From contig CADDXC010000001.1 of assembly GCA_902809985.1 (NCBI GenBank), positions 186,001 to 250,000 of the forward strand: a DNA stretch of 64,000 nt, given 5' to 3'. The stretch's first letter is position 1. Each line of letters begins with the position of its first letter. Both the position numbers and the translations under genes were made by a program. The notes beneath the pieces were generated by a model, which ran no database searches, was not told the DNA's origin, and saw nothing but the letters and a program-made list of their open reading frames with translations. This document shows positions 48,061 through 58,852 of the stretch, in pieces. The stretch is from Clostridiaceae bacterium BL-3 (GTDB lineage: Bacteria; Bacillota; Clostridia; Clostridiales; Clostridiaceae).

Positions 48061-49104
48061 TTACAATTTACAGTTGATATTGAATTTTTTTTCAACGTAT
48101 TTTCCAAACTCTATTGTGAATTCAAGCTGATTGATACAATTGCTGGAAGCTTTTTTTAATAAATAAAAAAAGGAATTGTGGTTACATTTTAATATATTAT
48201 TGTAGTAATCTCTGGATATTTTCCAAAATTTTTGAGGAAAAGATAAATAAGAGATAATGTATTTATAGTCATCTAAAGTTAATGGAAAAATTTTTTCATA
48301 TAGTTCAAGGCAGGATATAGTGCTATCTAACCTCCAGTTGGTAGTGGTTCTTTTTAAAAACCTTCTTAAAAAATAGGATATATCATGGGCACAGTAGTCC
48401 ATGCTGCATTTGTCAAAATCAATTACCCAGATGTTGTCCTCTTCATCAAATATTATGTTTTTATTTACGTAATCTAAATGGCATAAGCAAGTGCTTAAAT
48501 TTTTATAATCAATAGTAGAGGATATTCTGGCTGATATTTTTGCCAGTATAAAATTAATTTCAAAGTTCTGCAAAAATAGTGCAGAGAATTTATCATTATA
48601 TTTGAAAGCTAAATTTGAGCAGTTTAGAAGCTGATTTAAATGTTTCTGAAAAGATATATATATATTTTCAAAGTTTACTCTTTGGGTACTCCCATCAATT
48701 GGAACAAAATTTTTACTTACACTGTGCATTTTGGATAAATTAGAAATTGCATGTAATAAGTGCTTGTTGTTGTCATAGTCACATTTGCTGCCAGTTATCC
48801 AGGGAGTCATTATAAAGAGCATTTCTTTGTAGTTTACAAATCGTTCTCTGTGAATTGTAGGCAATATTCTGGGGACTCTAATGTCATGCCTAAAAAGCCA
48901 TTCTATGGCAGAGTATACAAAAAGCAAATTGCTCTCATCGAAATATACTTTTTTTAGACAATAACTTTTATTTAAATAATTTATTTTGTATACAGCTCTT
49001 TGCTTGTCTGTATCTTTGAATTTAATTCTAGATATATCTGCGTTTACCATATTATAATGGGGCAGAACGTATTTTTTTACGTTTTCTTCAGATAATAAAT
49101 CCAT
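48061..49104 (-). CDS. CotS family spore coat protein (kinase-like fold)
   Basis: 347 residues with a phosphotransferase/protein-kinase-like fold. The C-terminal lobe has LCHLDYVNKNIIFDEEDNIWVIDFDKCSMDYCAHDISYFLRR: the catalytic-loop D-x-x-x-x-N and IDFD resemble active APH-type kinases. It belongs to the CotS/YsxE/YutH group of spore coat proteins. Minus strand, with AAGGAG before ATG 49104. It is divergent from dgt. Expression under a mother-cell sigma factor is expected, but no clear promoter was found. Confidence 0.85.
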   Translation of the reverse strand: MDLLSEENVKKYVLPHYNMVNADISRIKFKDTDKQRAVYKINYLNKSYCLKKVYFDESNLLFVYSAIEWLFRHDIRVPRILPTIHRERFVNYKEMLFIMTPWITGSKCDYDNNKHLLHAISNLSKMHSVSKNFVPIDGSTQRVNFENIYISFQKHLNQLLNCSNLAFKYNDKFSALFLQNFEINFILAKISARISSTIDYKNLSTCLCHLDYVNKNIIFDEEDNIWVIDFDKCSMDYCAHDISYFLRRFLKRTTTNWRLDSTISCLELYEKIFPLTLDDYKYIISYLSFPQKFWKISRDYYNNILKCNHNSFFYLLKKASSNCINQLEFTIEFGKYVEKKFNINCKL

Positions 49105-49223
49105 ATAAAACTCCTTAAAAGTTCTTTCTCTATAATAATATTAAAGCTTTCTTCATATTATACATTTTCACTAAAAAAAGGAGTTTTTAATGGTGGGATA
49201 GAATAAATTCATGAGGTGGTTAT

Positions 49224-50249
49224 ATGAATATAAGAGAAAAAATAGAAAACAAGGAAAAGTTGATACTAATACCTCAGGCTGCCTTTTCTGTTAAAACAAT
49301 GGGGAGAAATATTAAAGAGAAAAAAGACGCTATTAGGACTGATTATATGATAGATAGGGATAGAATAATACACAGCAAGTCCTTTAGAAGACTTAAACAT
49401 AAAACTCAGGTGTATATAAAAACACCGGGAGATCATTATAGAACTAGGCTTACTCATACGCTGGAAGTAAATCAGATAGGAAAGACAATAGGCAAGGGCA
49501 TAGGGCTGAATGAAGATCTAATAGAAGCTATAGCTATGGGTCATGATATTGGACATGTAGCTTTTGCTCACAGCGGTGAAGAACTTCTCGATAAACTCTT
49601 GCCGGAAGGGTTCAAGCACAATGAGAACAGTGTAAGAGTGCTTACTAAAATAGAAAAATTGGGCAGGGGCCTCAATCTTACAGGAGAAGTTCTGGATGGA
49701 ATACTGTATCACAGTGGTTTCACAGATAAATCAAAAGCTTGCACTCTAGAAGGACAGGTAGTTAGATATAGTGATAAAATAGCCTATGTAAATCACGATA
49801 TAGATGATTCCATACGGGCTGGGATGCTGGAAGAAAAAGATATACCGGATATTGCCATAAAAGTATTGGGACGCACTAACAGTAATAGAATAGATACCCT
49901 CGTAAAGAACTGTATATATACTACTCTGAAAAATATTAAAAACGGGACGGAACAAGTAGCTCTTAGTGATGAAGTATTTAGTGCACTTCGCGTTCTTAGA
50001 AATTTCATGTTTGAAAGAATATACAAGGGAGATATATTAAAAGCTGAAAGAGATAAAGCTAAGTTTGTACTGGAACAGGTATTTAATTACTTTTTCAAAT
50101 ATCCAGATAAAATGCCTGAATTTTATCTGGATATTGTGAAAAGAGAAGGAGTTTACAGGGGAGTGGCGGACTATATATCTGGAATGAGTGATGATTACTG
50201 TCTTATGATGTTTCATAATATATATGTACCTAAATTTGTTATATATTAA
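49224..50249 (+). CDS. dgt: dGTP triphosphohydrolase-like HD protein
   Basis: 341 residues, the short dGTPase class. The HD site reads [19 protein letters not shown]...[19 protein letters not shown], and [22 protein letters not shown] is the typical N-terminal segment. It hydrolyses dGTP to deoxyguanosine and tripolyphosphate, or a related nucleotide. AGGTGG precedes ATG 49224. In clostridia it lies directly before dnaG-sigA, as here; the 240-nt AT-rich gap that follows probably holds the dnaG promoter. Confidence 0.93.
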   Translation: MNIREKIENKEKLILIPQAAFSVKTMGRNIKEKKDAIRTDYMIDRDRIIHSKSFRRLKHKTQVYIKTPGDHYRTRLTHTLEVNQIGKTIGKGIGLNEDLIEAIAMGHDIGHVAFAHSGEELLDKLLPEGFKHNENSVRVLTKIEKLGRGLNLTGEVLDGILYHSGFTDKSKACTLEGQVVRYSDKIAYVNHDIDDSIRAGMLEEKDIPDIAIKVLGRTNSNRIDTLVKNCIYTTLKNIKNGTEQVALSDEVFSALRVLRNFMFERIYKGDILKAERDKAKFVLEQVFNYFFKYPDKMPEFYLDIVKREGVYRGVADYISGMSDDYCLMMFHNIYVPKFVIY

Positions 50250-50501
50250 AGAATAATTTTTACTATTATATGGGTAAAATACAATTATATAATGTAGGTA
50301 AATAATATAGAATATGCTAAAAATTAAATATTTATCTTATTGAAGGATATTTAATTTCTGTAAAGAATATATATAGTATGTCCTTACTTAATAATAAAAA
50401 TTTTAGTATTAAAGAAGGAATATAGTAATTTATGTCGAATATATTTATTCTTGAACATAATAATTTAAATATATTAATTTTTAAGATAGGTGGGTTGTTT
50501 A

Positions 50502-52274
50502 GTGATATCGGAAGATGTCATTCAAAAGGTAAAAGATGAAAATGACATAGTGGATGTGATATCTGAAAGTGTAAAACTTAAGAGATCGGGGAGAAATTAC
50601 TTGGGATTATGCCCCTTTCATCATGAAAAAACACCTTCTTTTAGTGTATCTAGAGATAAGCAAATATACAAGTGCTTTGGATGTGGAGAGGCAGGTAATG
50701 TATTTACATTTATAATGAAGTCTAAAAATTTAAATTTTCCAGAAGCAGTAAAATTACTGGCAGATAGAGTGAATATCGATATAGATTTTGACAAAGACAA
50801 CGGTCTTAAAAAAAATACTTTTCAAAAACTCTACGAATTAAATGTAGCGGCTGCAAGATATTTTTTTAACTGTTTAAAAAGAGATAAAAGAGCTAAAAAT
50901 TATTTATTGAATCGTGGTATAACTGAAAATACTATAAGAAGATTTGGATTGGGATATTCTGTTGACAGCTGGAATCGTATGTTAAACTTTTTGAAAAATA
51001 AAGGGTTTACGGAATTAGATATGCTTTCTGCAGGACTCATAGTTAAAAGTCAAAAAGAAAATTATTACGATAGATTTAGAAATAGGATAATTTTTCCTGT
51101 ATTTAATAGTAGAGGAAAGGTAATAGGATTTGGAGGAAGGGTACTGGACGATTCAAAACCCAAGTATTTAAATTCACCGGAAACTCCTCTATTTAAAAAG
51201 GGTATAAATCTTTATGGATTGAATTTTGCAATAAAAAGTAATTTTTCAAGAGTGCTTATAATTGTAGAGGGATATATGGATTGTATAGCCCTTCATCAGT
51301 GCGGGATAACGAATGTAGTGGCTTCTTTAGGCACAGCTCTTACTGTAAGTCAAGCGAAACTTATGGCAAAATATGCAGATAAGGTTATAATATCCTATGA
51401 CGCCGATACAGCTGGACAGATGGCTACAATACGTGGAATGGATATACTTAAGGATGCTGGATTAGAGGTTGAAGTACTGCAAATACCGAATGGCAAGGAT
51501 CCTGACGAATTTGTCAGGAACAATGGGAGAGAGGATTTTCTAAAACTTGTGAATAAAGCTGTCCCTCTTATAGAATATAGGATTGAAAGTGTAAAGAAAA
51601 ATATAAATTTTGATAGTAACGAAAGTACTGTAAGATATGTGGAGAAAGTACTTGAGATATTAACTAAAGTGGATCCTATAGAGAGGGAAGTTTATTTAAA
51701 AAAATTGTCAGAGGAAACAGGTATAAGAGATCAAGTGCTTTATGACATGTTAAATAGAGACAATGTTCAAAAAAATGTAAAAAAATATAAAAATATGAAT
51801 ATAGATACAGGTTTTGGACAAAAATTATATTTAGAACCAGCGTATTTAAAGGCAGAGAGAGCTCTTTTAAAATTGATTTTGGAAGATGAGAGGGCCTTTA
51901 AATATTCATTGGATAAAATGGAAGATAAGGATATCATATTGGAAAGCCATAAAAAAATATATAAGTATATAGTGGAAAATATGGAGTATGATGTAAAAAA
52001 GAGAAAAACGCAGATAGAGGCAAGGTGTAATGACATCGATACATCCAAAGAATGGGTAAAAATTATGGATACTGAAGTTCTATATGATAATTATGATTAT
52101 AAAAGTCTGGTAGATAATTTTGTAAACAAGATTAAAAAACATAGATTAGAGGAATCTGAAGATCACATTATCAGTAAAATAAAAGAATATGAGTCTGTAG
52201 GAAGATTAAAGGAGTCTTTAGAATTGGCACAAAGGTTAATTGAAATACAGAAAAGGATTGGTGAAATGCAGTAA
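50502..52274 (+). CDS. dnaG: DNA primase
   Basis: 590 residues from GTG 50502, chosen because AGGTGGG lies 8 nt before it. N-terminal CHC2 zinc finger ([13 protein letters not shown]...[10 protein letters not shown]), the RNA polymerase core with [21 protein letters not shown], the TOPRIM site ([12 protein letters not shown]...DADTAG) and the C-terminal DnaB-binding helical domain. It makes RNA primers at the replication fork. The next gene, sigA, starts 20 nt after its stop, forming the classic macromolecular-synthesis operon. Confidence 0.96.
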   Translation: MISEDVIQKVKDENDIVDVISESVKLKRSGRNYLGLCPFHHEKTPSFSVSRDKQIYKCFGCGEAGNVFTFIMKSKNLNFPEAVKLLADRVNIDIDFDKDNGLKKNTFQKLYELNVAAARYFFNCLKRDKRAKNYLLNRGITENTIRRFGLGYSVDSWNRMLNFLKNKGFTELDMLSAGLIVKSQKENYYDRFRNRIIFPVFNSRGKVIGFGGRVLDDSKPKYLNSPETPLFKKGINLYGLNFAIKSNFSRVLIIVEGYMDCIALHQCGITNVVASLGTALTVSQAKLMAKYADKVIISYDADTAGQMATIRGMDILKDAGLEVEVLQIPNGKDPDEFVRNNGREDFLKLVNKAVPLIEYRIESVKKNINFDSNESTVRYVEKVLEILTKVDPIEREVYLKKLSEETGIRDQVLYDMLNRDNVQKNVKKYKNMNIDTGFGQKLYLEPAYLKAERALLKLILEDERAFKYSLDKMEDKDIILESHKKIYKYIVENMEYDVKKRKTQIEARCNDIDTSKEWVKIMDTEVLYDNYDYKSLVDNFVNKIKKHRLEESEDHIISKIKEYESVGRLKESLELAQRLIEIQKRIGEMQ

Positions 52275-52294
52275 TGGTTAAAGGAGGCAAGAAA

Positions 52295-53359
52295 ATGAAG
52301 GATAAAAGTTCAAAGATACAGCTAGTCAAGAAACTTATAGAAAAGGGAAAGAAAAATGGAACTTTAACTTATAAAGAAATAATGGACGAATTGGAAGAGG
52401 TGGACTTAAGTCCTGAGCAGATAGAAAAAATATATGAAACACTTGAATCTATAGGTGTAGAAGTAACTGGAGATTTAAATGAAACGGATACGAATGAAAA
52501 AAATTTGGATTTGTCAGTTCCAGAAGGTGTAGCTATAGATGATCCGGTTAGGATGTATTTAAAAGAGATAGGGAAGGTTTCACTGCTCTTGCCAGAAGAA
52601 GAAGTATCTCTTGCTAAGAGAATAGAAGCAGGGGATCAAACAGCTAAAAAGAAACTGGCAGAGGCCAATTTAAGATTAGTAGTAAGCATAGCAAAAAGAT
52701 ATGTAGGCAGGGGAATGCTGTTTTTGGATCTAATCCAGGAGGGAAACCTTGGACTTATAAAAGCGGTAGAAAAATTTGACTATAGAAAAGGCTATAAATT
52801 CAGTACCTATGCTACTTGGTGGATAAGGCAAGCCATTACAAGGGCAATTGCGGATCAAGCTAGGACTATAAGAATACCTGTTCATATGGTGGAGACAATA
52901 AATAAACTTATCAGGGTTTCCAGACAATTGCTTCAGGAATTGGGAAGAGATCCTCACCCTGAGGAGGTAGCTGAGATAATGGAGATGCCTGTAGATAAAG
53001 TTAGAGAAATTATGAAAATAGCACAGGAGCCTGTATCCCTTGAGACACCTATTGGAGAAGAGGAAGATAGCCATCTTGGAGATTTCATACCGGATGATGA
53101 AGCACCTGCACCGGCAGAGGCAGCGGCTTTCACAATGCTTAAGGAACAGCTTATAAATGTACTTGACACTCTAACTCCCAGAGAAGAAAAGGTGCTGAGA
53201 TTGAGATTTGGATTAGACGATGGAAGAGCAAGAACTTTGGAAGAGGTTGGAAAAGAATTCAATGTAACTAGAGAGAGAATAAGGCAAATTGAAGCGAAGG
53301 CCCTTAGAAAACTAAGGCATCCAAGTAGAAGTAAAAAATTAAAGGACTATTTAGATTAA
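52295..53359 (+). CDS. sigA: RNA polymerase primary sigma factor SigA
   Basis: 354 residues from ATG 52295, 8 nt after AAAGGAGG. Region 1.1-like helical start, region 1.2 ([16 protein letters not shown]), region 2 ([53 protein letters not shown]), region 3 and region 4 ([50 protein letters not shown]). It directs housekeeping transcription, consistent with the consensus promoters in this window. A terminator overlaps its stop codon. Confidence 0.98.
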   Translation: MKDKSSKIQLVKKLIEKGKKNGTLTYKEIMDELEEVDLSPEQIEKIYETLESIGVEVTGDLNETDTNEKNLDLSVPEGVAIDDPVRMYLKEIGKVSLLLPEEEVSLAKRIEAGDQTAKKKLAEANLRLVVSIAKRYVGRGMLFLDLIQEGNLGLIKAVEKFDYRKGYKFSTYATWWIRQAITRAIADQARTIRIPVHMVETINKLIRVSRQLLQELGRDPHPEEVAEIMEMPVDKVREIMKIAQEPVSLETPIGEEEDSHLGDFIPDDEAPAPAEAAAFTMLKEQLINVLDTLTPREEKVLRLRFGLDDGRARTLEEVGKEFNVTRERIRQIEAKALRKLRHPSRSKKLKDYLD

Positions 53360-53380
53360 AGCACCAGTCAAAGGTGCTTT
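53358..53380 (+). terminator. Intrinsic terminator after sigA
   Basis: AAAGCACC (53358-53365) pairs with GGTGCTTT (53373-53380) around 7 nt; a T-rich tail follows. Confidence 0.8.
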
Positions 53381-53489
53381 CACTGTTTTCAGACTAGAAA
53401 TTAGGATATATGAATACTGTGACTGTTAACTATTCATTTTTAGCCCTGAATTTTATGATATAATTATTGATAAAGAGGGTGATGATGGA

Positions 53490-54380
53490 GTGAAAATTAC
53501 CTATAAAGCTGCGAAGGGAGTAGGAGCGTATTTTATTATAGGTTTGATGATTTTATATGATGCTATACTGATATTTTTAATAAATTTTGTAAGTTCCTAT
53601 GAAATATATAATCTGCTAAAGTTGACATTGGTATCCATAAATATATATCAGATTTATTATATTATTATCTGTAGTACGCTTAAGTATTCAATGGATGAAG
53701 ATAATTTATATATAACCAGTGCACTTGGATTAAAAAATGAAATAATTTCCTTTCAAAGTATTCAAATGTATCGAAAATCACATGGATATGTAAGAGGAGT
53801 TAAATTATCAGGGTATGGAAAAAATAAATTTGCGATAGGCAGATCTTTTATTGACAAAATAGGCAATACCTATATGTTTGTTACCTCAACTAAAAATGTA
53901 ATATATCTAAAGACAGATACTGTGAACTATGGATTGTCTCCAGAAAATTTTCAAAAATTTACGGAAGAATTGGAGAAAAGAAAAATAAGATGTTTTGAAT
54001 GGGAAAATAAATTGAATAAAAGTATTTCGATAAACAGGGAACCTAAATTTTTTATTCCCTTCATAATTACATCTATAGTAGTTCTTTTGCTTACTTTGGA
54101 TCCGATAATTATGTACCTGTATGGAAAATTGCCGGATAAAATGCCTGTTAGCTTTGATACAAGTTTTATGGCTGTAAAATTTGGGACGGGCAAACAGTTT
54201 GCATTTAAACAGATGTTCTATGGACTCCTGAATATGGGAGTACTGTTTTGTATGTATTATGCAGGACATATTTATTCTAAATATGATAAAAAGTATTCTT
54301 ATAAGTACATATATATATCTTTAATAGTGGCAGTATTTTACTTTATCATGCAGGTTAGAATACTCTGTACATTCAGATAG
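53490..54380 (+). CDS. Membrane protein with bacterial PH-like domain
   Basis: 296 residues. Two membrane helices (about 11-33, 40-62) precede a PH-like beta segment (STLKYSMDEDNLYITSALGLKNEIISFQSIQMYRKSHGYV ending YLKTDTVNYGLSPENFQKFTEEL), then three helices (about 188-208, 238-258, 272-290). The segment YLYGKLPDKMPVSFD in the second half resembles a DUF1648-type motif. Function unknown; likely a membrane-homeostasis protein. The start is GTG 53490 after AGAGGGTGATG. It sits alone between sigA and trmK. Confidence 0.7.
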   Translation: MKITYKAAKGVGAYFIIGLMILYDAILIFLINFVSSYEIYNLLKLTLVSINIYQIYYIIICSTLKYSMDEDNLYITSALGLKNEIISFQSIQMYRKSHGYVRGVKLSGYGKNKFAIGRSFIDKIGNTYMFVTSTKNVIYLKTDTVNYGLSPENFQKFTEELEKRKIRCFEWENKLNKSISINREPKFFIPFIITSIVVLLLTLDPIIMYLYGKLPDKMPVSFDTSFMAVKFGTGKQFAFKQMFYGLLNMGVLFCMYYAGHIYSKYDKKYSYKYIYISLIVAVFYFIMQVRILCTFR

Positions 54381-54445
54381 AGGGTTGTCATATTCAATAT
54401 CAAAGTTCATAGTTAACTGTGAATTGTGCAAGATTGGAGAATTGT

Positions 54446-55126
54446 ATGGAAATTAGTTTAAGACTTAAAGCTGTGGCACAGATGGTGGATGATTGTCAGT
54501 GTGCAGCAGATATAGGCACGGATCATGGATATATTCCTATTTATTTGATAAAAAATCATATTTGCAGTAGGGCCATAGCATCTGATATAAATGTTGGACC
54601 TATAAAGAGAGCAATACTTAATGTAAGATTTGAAAATTTAGAGGACAAGATAGATTGCAGAATTGGAGAAGGTCTTTCAACCATAAGGCCGGGAGAAGCT
54701 GAGGAAATAGTAATTGCGGGAATGGGAGGAAATCTCATAGCGAACATAATAGAAGATCACGTAGATGTGTTTAAAAAATCAAACTCATTTATACTTCAAC
54801 CTATGCAGAACTCAGAAGTGTTGAGAGAGTATATCTATAAAAAGGGTTTTAAAATAATAGATGAAGAATTGTGTATTGACGAAAATAGATTTTATGAGAT
54901 AATAAAGATAGAATACAATACCGATGTAAGGGAAGTTGACAGCATATTTTATGAAATAGGAAAAATTCTAATAGAAAAAAAGCATAGATATCTTCCTAAA
55001 TTCATAGAAAACAAGATAAAAGATTATAGTAGGATAATTTTGAATATAAGAGGTCATACTGAATTGGCCAATAAAAGGAAGATGGAATTACAAACTAAAA
55101 TAAAGAGATTGCAGGAGTTGATATGA
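54446..55126 (+). CDS. trmK: tRNA m1A22 methyltransferase
   Basis: 226 residues from ATG 54446 (MEISLRLKAVAQMVDDC), after TTGGAG; an upstream in-frame ATG adds nine residues without a ribosome site. The SAM motif is AADIGTDHGYIPIYLIK and IVIAGMGGNLIANIIEDH is a TrmK hallmark. It methylates A22 in the D-loop of tRNA. The gene follows sigA as in Bacillus (yqfN) and overlaps the Nif3-like gene by 4 nt. Confidence 0.94.
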   Translation: MEISLRLKAVAQMVDDCQCAADIGTDHGYIPIYLIKNHICSRAIASDINVGPIKRAILNVRFENLEDKIDCRIGEGLSTIRPGEAEEIVIAGMGGNLIANIIEDHVDVFKKSNSFILQPMQNSEVLREYIYKKGFKIIDEELCIDENRFYEIIKIEYNTDVREVDSIFYEIGKILIEKKHRYLPKFIENKIKDYSRIILNIRGHTELANKRKMELQTKIKRLQELI

Positions 55127-55941
55127 TGTATCTGAAAGTAATGGATATACATGATATAGTTGAAAAATATGCACCTTCTATGCTCAAGGAAAGTTATGAT
55201 AATGTGGGCCTCATGGTAGGTGATATGGAGTGTAGAGTTACTTCTGTGCTTGTATCTTTGGACTGCACTTTAAAGGTCATAGAGGAGGCAAAACAAAATA
55301 ATTGCAATCTTATATTTACTCATCATCCACTTTTATTTAAAAAACCGGACAGTATAACTACAGACAGTTTGGTGGGTGAAAAAATAATAAAATTAATAGA
55401 AAACCATATAAATGTATATTCCTGTCATACCAATCTCGATTCTGCAGAGGGAGGAATAAATGACATGATTGTGGAATTGCTTGGTTTAGATTCAGATGAT
55501 ATTATCGAACCCATGAAGACTGAGAACAGGGCAGAATTTAAAGATGGAATAGGAAGGATAAGCCAGTTGAAAGAGCCAATTATTTTAAGTGAACTCTGCA
55601 GCAGAGTGAAAAGATGTCTGGAAATACCTTCAGTGAGATATGCGGGAAATGAGTTTAAACTTATAAAAAAAGTGGCAGTGGTAAATGGAAGCGGACAAAG
55701 TTATTTTAATGAAGCCAGATTACAGGGAGCCGATTGTATAATTACTGGAGATACTACTTATCATTATGTAAGTGATTTTGAGGAACAGGGTATGGCTGTA
55801 ATTGATGCGGGTCACTTTGGAACTGAATGGCCTGCCATGAAAAAGGTAGCAGTATTTTTGCAAAATGAAATAAAATCCCTTGGATTTGAGAACAGTGTTA
55901 TCTTATCAAAAGTCAATAGGGATCCCTATAAGTGTAAGTAG
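55123..55941 (+). CDS. Nif3-like dinuclear metal centre hexameric protein
   Basis: 272 residues of the Nif3/YqfO family, lacking the inserted domain of Bacillus YqfO. Metal ligands are in FTHHPLLFKKP, CHTNLDSAEGGIND and VIDAGHFGTEWPAM. Some databases name it GTP cyclohydrolase 1 type 2, but that activity is uncertain. It starts with an ATGATG overlapping the trmK stop, with GCAGGAG upstream. It ends inside a strong terminator. Confidence 0.92.
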   Translation: MMYLKVMDIHDIVEKYAPSMLKESYDNVGLMVGDMECRVTSVLVSLDCTLKVIEEAKQNNCNLIFTHHPLLFKKPDSITTDSLVGEKIIKLIENHINVYSCHTNLDSAEGGINDMIVELLGLDSDDIIEPMKTENRAEFKDGIGRISQLKEPIILSELCSRVKRCLEIPSVRYAGNEFKLIKKVAVVNGSGQSYFNEARLQGADCIITGDTTYHYVSDFEEQGMAVIDAGHFGTEWPAMKKVAVFLQNEIKSLGFENSVILSKVNRDPYKCK

Positions 55942-55972
55942 AAATGAACTTGAATTCATTTCTACTTTTTTG
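55936..55972 (+). terminator. Intrinsic terminator after trmK-nif3
   Basis: AAGTAGAAATGAA (55936-55948) and TTCATTTCTACTT (55955-55967) form a 13-bp perfect stem followed by T residues. The stem starts within the last codons of the Nif3-like gene. Confidence 0.92.
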
Positions 55973-56026
55973 TTTATATCAAGTGATTCTAGGGTTTAGG
56001 TTTACAAAAACAGGAGGGAAAAATAA

Positions 56027-56740
56027 ATGTTAAATTTGCTTTTTGAAATTCAACGGAATAGAGAGATTATAAAAAGAACCAGGGAAGCTTTAAAAGGAGA
56101 ATCCAATAATAATTTTATAAGAAGAGTAAAAAAAGAATTTGAGGAGAAAAAGTCAAAGTATAAACTCGTGGATTCCAAACTCAATGAAGTTGAAAAGAAT
56201 ATTGAACAACTGGAGAAAAAACTCGAGGATATGAAAAGAGAAGTAATGCAGGAGGAAAGCAAACTCTATGGAAATTTAAAATATGATTTAAAATTTATAA
56301 GTACCTTGGAAAAATCTATTGAATTAAAAAAAGGTGAGATCAGAACCTTAGAAGAAGACAGCTTAAACAGATTGTATGATGAGGAAAATTTATTGAAAGA
56401 AAGGGATATGCTCAGGAAAGAATTAGTTGATATAAAAAATGAATTTTATAAAAATAAAAAAGTCAGTAGTGATAAAATAATTAAATCAAAAATGAAAATA
56501 AAAAAAGCTGAAGATAGTATATTGAATTGTGAAAAGAAAGTTCCTAAAAAATTATTGGATAAATTCAATGAATTATGTGAACTTAAAGGTACGGGAGCTG
56601 CGAAATTATCAAATGGAGTATGTTCTGGCTGCAAAATGAAAGTATCTGCCATTACCATAGATGATATCAAAAATAACAAAGATATAGTTTATTGCGATAA
56701 TTGTGGAAGAATAATATACTACAGCGGCCATGACGAATAA
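56027..56740 (+). CDS. Coiled-coil protein with C4 zinc ribbon
   Basis: 237 residues. Residues 20-170 are one long charged coiled coil; the C-terminal 50 residues have a zinc ribbon (NGVCSGCKMKV...VYCDNCGRIIYY) of the C4-type (DUF164/CdsZ-like) family. Members interact with nucleic acids or ribosome factors; the function here is not proven. AGGAGGG precedes ATG 56027. The gene lies right after the trmK-nif3 operon, as in many clostridia, and ends near a terminator shared with acoR. Confidence 0.86.
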   Translation: MLNLLFEIQRNREIIKRTREALKGESNNNFIRRVKKEFEEKKSKYKLVDSKLNEVEKNIEQLEKKLEDMKREVMQEESKLYGNLKYDLKFISTLEKSIELKKGEIRTLEEDSLNRLYDEENLLKERDMLRKELVDIKNEFYKNKKVSSDKIIKSKMKIKKAEDSILNCEKKVPKKLLDKFNELCELKGTGAAKLSNGVCSGCKMKVSAITIDDIKNNKDIVYCDNCGRIIYYSGHDE

Positions 56741-56778
56741 AATTCATATACAGTCTCTCAGTCAATATTCTGTAATAT

Positions 56779-56812
56779 AAAAATAACTGAAAATTAATTT
56801 TCAGTTATTTTT
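56779..56812. terminator. 34-nt perfect palindrome, bidirectional terminator
   Basis: AAAAATAACTGAAAATT and its exact inverse meet at 56795/56796, with A-run and T-run on either side. It serves the zinc-ribbon gene (plus) and the AcoR-type gene (minus). Confidence 0.92.
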
Positions 56813-56818
56813 ATAAGT

Positions 56819-58852
56819 TTATACAAATTTGTGTATTTTTTCTATATCATTTAATTGTATATTGTATTTTTTCATCTTATTGTATAATGTATTTCTACTT
56901 ATTTTTAAAATATTAGCTGTTTGTGATATGTTTCCATCCATTATTTGTAAAGCTCTTTTAATTTCCTTGATTTCAATACTTTCCAGACTTTCAATCTTAT
57001 CTTCCCCGGTATTTTCATTTAATGTTATTAGTCTGTTAAATGAATTTCTCCGTAAGTTACTCATTATTTTTTTCTCTCTGATATTTATAGCAAGATCTTT
57101 TAAAGTTATTGTAGTACTTTCACAGAGATTAACAGCCCTTTCAATACAATTTTCAAGTTCTCTTACATTACCTGGCCACTCATATTCTATTATATATTCT
57201 ATGGCTTCTTTTGAAATTCCCCTTATGTTTTTGTTCATCTTTGCATTCATTTTATTTATAAAATAATACAGAAGTTCTTTTATATCTTCTTTTCTTTTCC
57301 TGAGAGGAGGAAGGTATATATTCAATACATTCAGCCTATAATATAGATCCTTTCTGAAATTTCCTGCATGGCATTCAGCAAGTAATTCCTTATTTGTTGC
57401 ACAGATTATTCTGGTGTCAATATCAAGAACACTGTTTCCACCTATTCTTGTTATCTGTTTTTCCTGTAGTACACGTAAGAGTTTTGCCTGCATGTAAAGG
57501 GGCATATCACCTATTTCGTCTAGGAAAATGGTTCCACCATTTGCAAGTTCGAATTTACCAGGATGTCCTCCTTTTAATGCTCCTGTAAAAGCACCCTCAC
57601 TGTAGCCGAATAATTCGCTTTCGATGAGCTCACTTGGTATAGCCGCACAGTTTATTGAAATAAAAGGATGGTCTTTTCTATCACTTGCATTGTGAATGGA
57701 TTCCGCGAATAGTTCTTTACCTGTACCGCTTTCACCTTGTATCAAAACATTTGAAGAGCTTTTTGACGCTATTTTAGCAAGCTTTATGCTTTTTTTTATG
57801 GTATTGCTTTTACCTATTATATCGTCAAAATGATATTTTGCATGCATAGAAGTTATATTTTTATATTTATTATTTGTATTATCTATTTTTCTAAAAATAT
57901 CTATTACACCTATGGTGTTTCCCATTTCATCTCTTATTATATTGGCGGATTTTACAAAATGAAGTTTTATTCCCTGGGTATTTTTTACAACAAACTCCCT
58001 TTCGATATATCCCTGATTGTTTTTAAAAACATCTAAAATCACCGGATGAAAATCGACTACGTTTGTAATAGGTCTGTCTATAGAGGCTTCTTTATTCACC
58101 TTTAAAATTTCAGCACCTATATCATTCATGTATTTTACAATTCCACTGGCATCTATTGTCATAAGACCGCTGGAAATACATTTTACTAAAGCGTTTTCAT
58201 AATTGCTCTTAAGTATCAATTGAATTTTGGTGTGCTCCATCTCTATACTTGTTTCAATTGCCTTTGCAGTAGATACTACCATGCCCAATGTATGGGGGCT
58301 ATTATCAACTTTATATCCCCTAACGCCAATAGCTCCAATGATTTTGTCGCCGTTTCTGATTGGCGCTGAGGTACATGTCCAATCGTGGTTCATAATACAA
58401 TAGTGCTCATTTCCCGAAATTTGAACGGGTATTCCCTCCCTTAAACATGTATTAAGGGAGTTATTTCCCACATGAATTTCGTCCCACAGAGCACCTTTTG
58501 TAAAATTTATTTTATCCGCAGTATTTTCAATAACGCTGTCATCAAACATCAATTCAAGAATACAAGCGTTGGAATCACTTAATACTACTGAGAAACATGT
58601 TCCTTTTACATAGGAATATAGGGACTCAATATATGGTTTGGATAAACTTATGAGTTTGGCATTTCTCCTGAGGATTTTTTCTAAAGTTTCTCCCTCAAAT
58701 TTTTTAGCGCATTTTTTTTGAAAAGGGCTTATTCCCAACTTTCTACACCTTTTCCAGCCTCGCAGCACGTAATCTTTATGAGTTGTTATTCCTAAGTTTT
58801 CGAACAATTCTTCAGTAGTGGTTTTATTAATATTGCTGCTTTTAATATACAT
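56819..58852 (-). CDS. acoR: Sigma-54-dependent activator, AcoR-like
   Basis: 677 residues from ATG 58852, preceded by GGAGGG on the minus strand; an in-frame extension to 59008 is hydrophobic and lacks a ribosome site. Residues about 50-230 are a GAF-type sensor region, 240-360 a PAS domain, 365-600 the AAA+ sigma-54 domain (GESGTGKELFAESIHNAS, the GAFTGA loop, GGTIFLDEIGD, FRKDLYYRLNVLNIYLPPLR), and the last 50 residues a Fis-type HTH (IKRALQIMDGNISQTANILKISRNTLYNKMKKY). It should activate the divergent acoAB genes when its inducer is present. The inducer is acetoin in known relatives. Confidence 0.9.
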   Translation of the reverse strand: MYIKSSNINKTTTEELFENLGITTHKDYVLRGWKRCRKLGISPFQKKCAKKFEGETLEKILRRNAKLISLSKPYIESLYSYVKGTCFSVVLSDSNACILELMFDDSVIENTADKINFTKGALWDEIHVGNNSLNTCLREGIPVQISGNEHYCIMNHDWTCTSAPIRNGDKIIGAIGVRGYKVDNSPHTLGMVVSTAKAIETSIEMEHTKIQLILKSNYENALVKCISSGLMTIDASGIVKYMNDIGAEILKVNKEASIDRPITNVVDFHPVILDVFKNNQGYIEREFVVKNTQGIKLHFVKSANIIRDEMGNTIGVIDIFRKIDNTNNKYKNITSMHAKYHFDDIIGKSNTIKKSIKLAKIASKSSSNVLIQGESGTGKELFAESIHNASDRKDHPFISINCAAIPSELIESELFGYSEGAFTGALKGGHPGKFELANGGTIFLDEIGDMPLYMQAKLLRVLQEKQITRIGGNSVLDIDTRIICATNKELLAECHAGNFRKDLYYRLNVLNIYLPPLRKRKEDIKELLYYFINKMNAKMNKNIRGISKEAIEYIIEYEWPGNVRELENCIERAVNLCESTTITLKDLAINIREKKIMSNLRRNSFNRLITLNENTGEDKIESLESIEIKEIKRALQIMDGNISQTANILKISRNTLYNKMKKYNIQLNDIEKIHKFV

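Noticed and set aside
50250-50501. Small RNA or gene between dgt and dnaG
   Set aside because: The stretch is AT-rich with no ORF with a ribosome site and no strong hairpin; probably just the dnaG-sigA promoter region.
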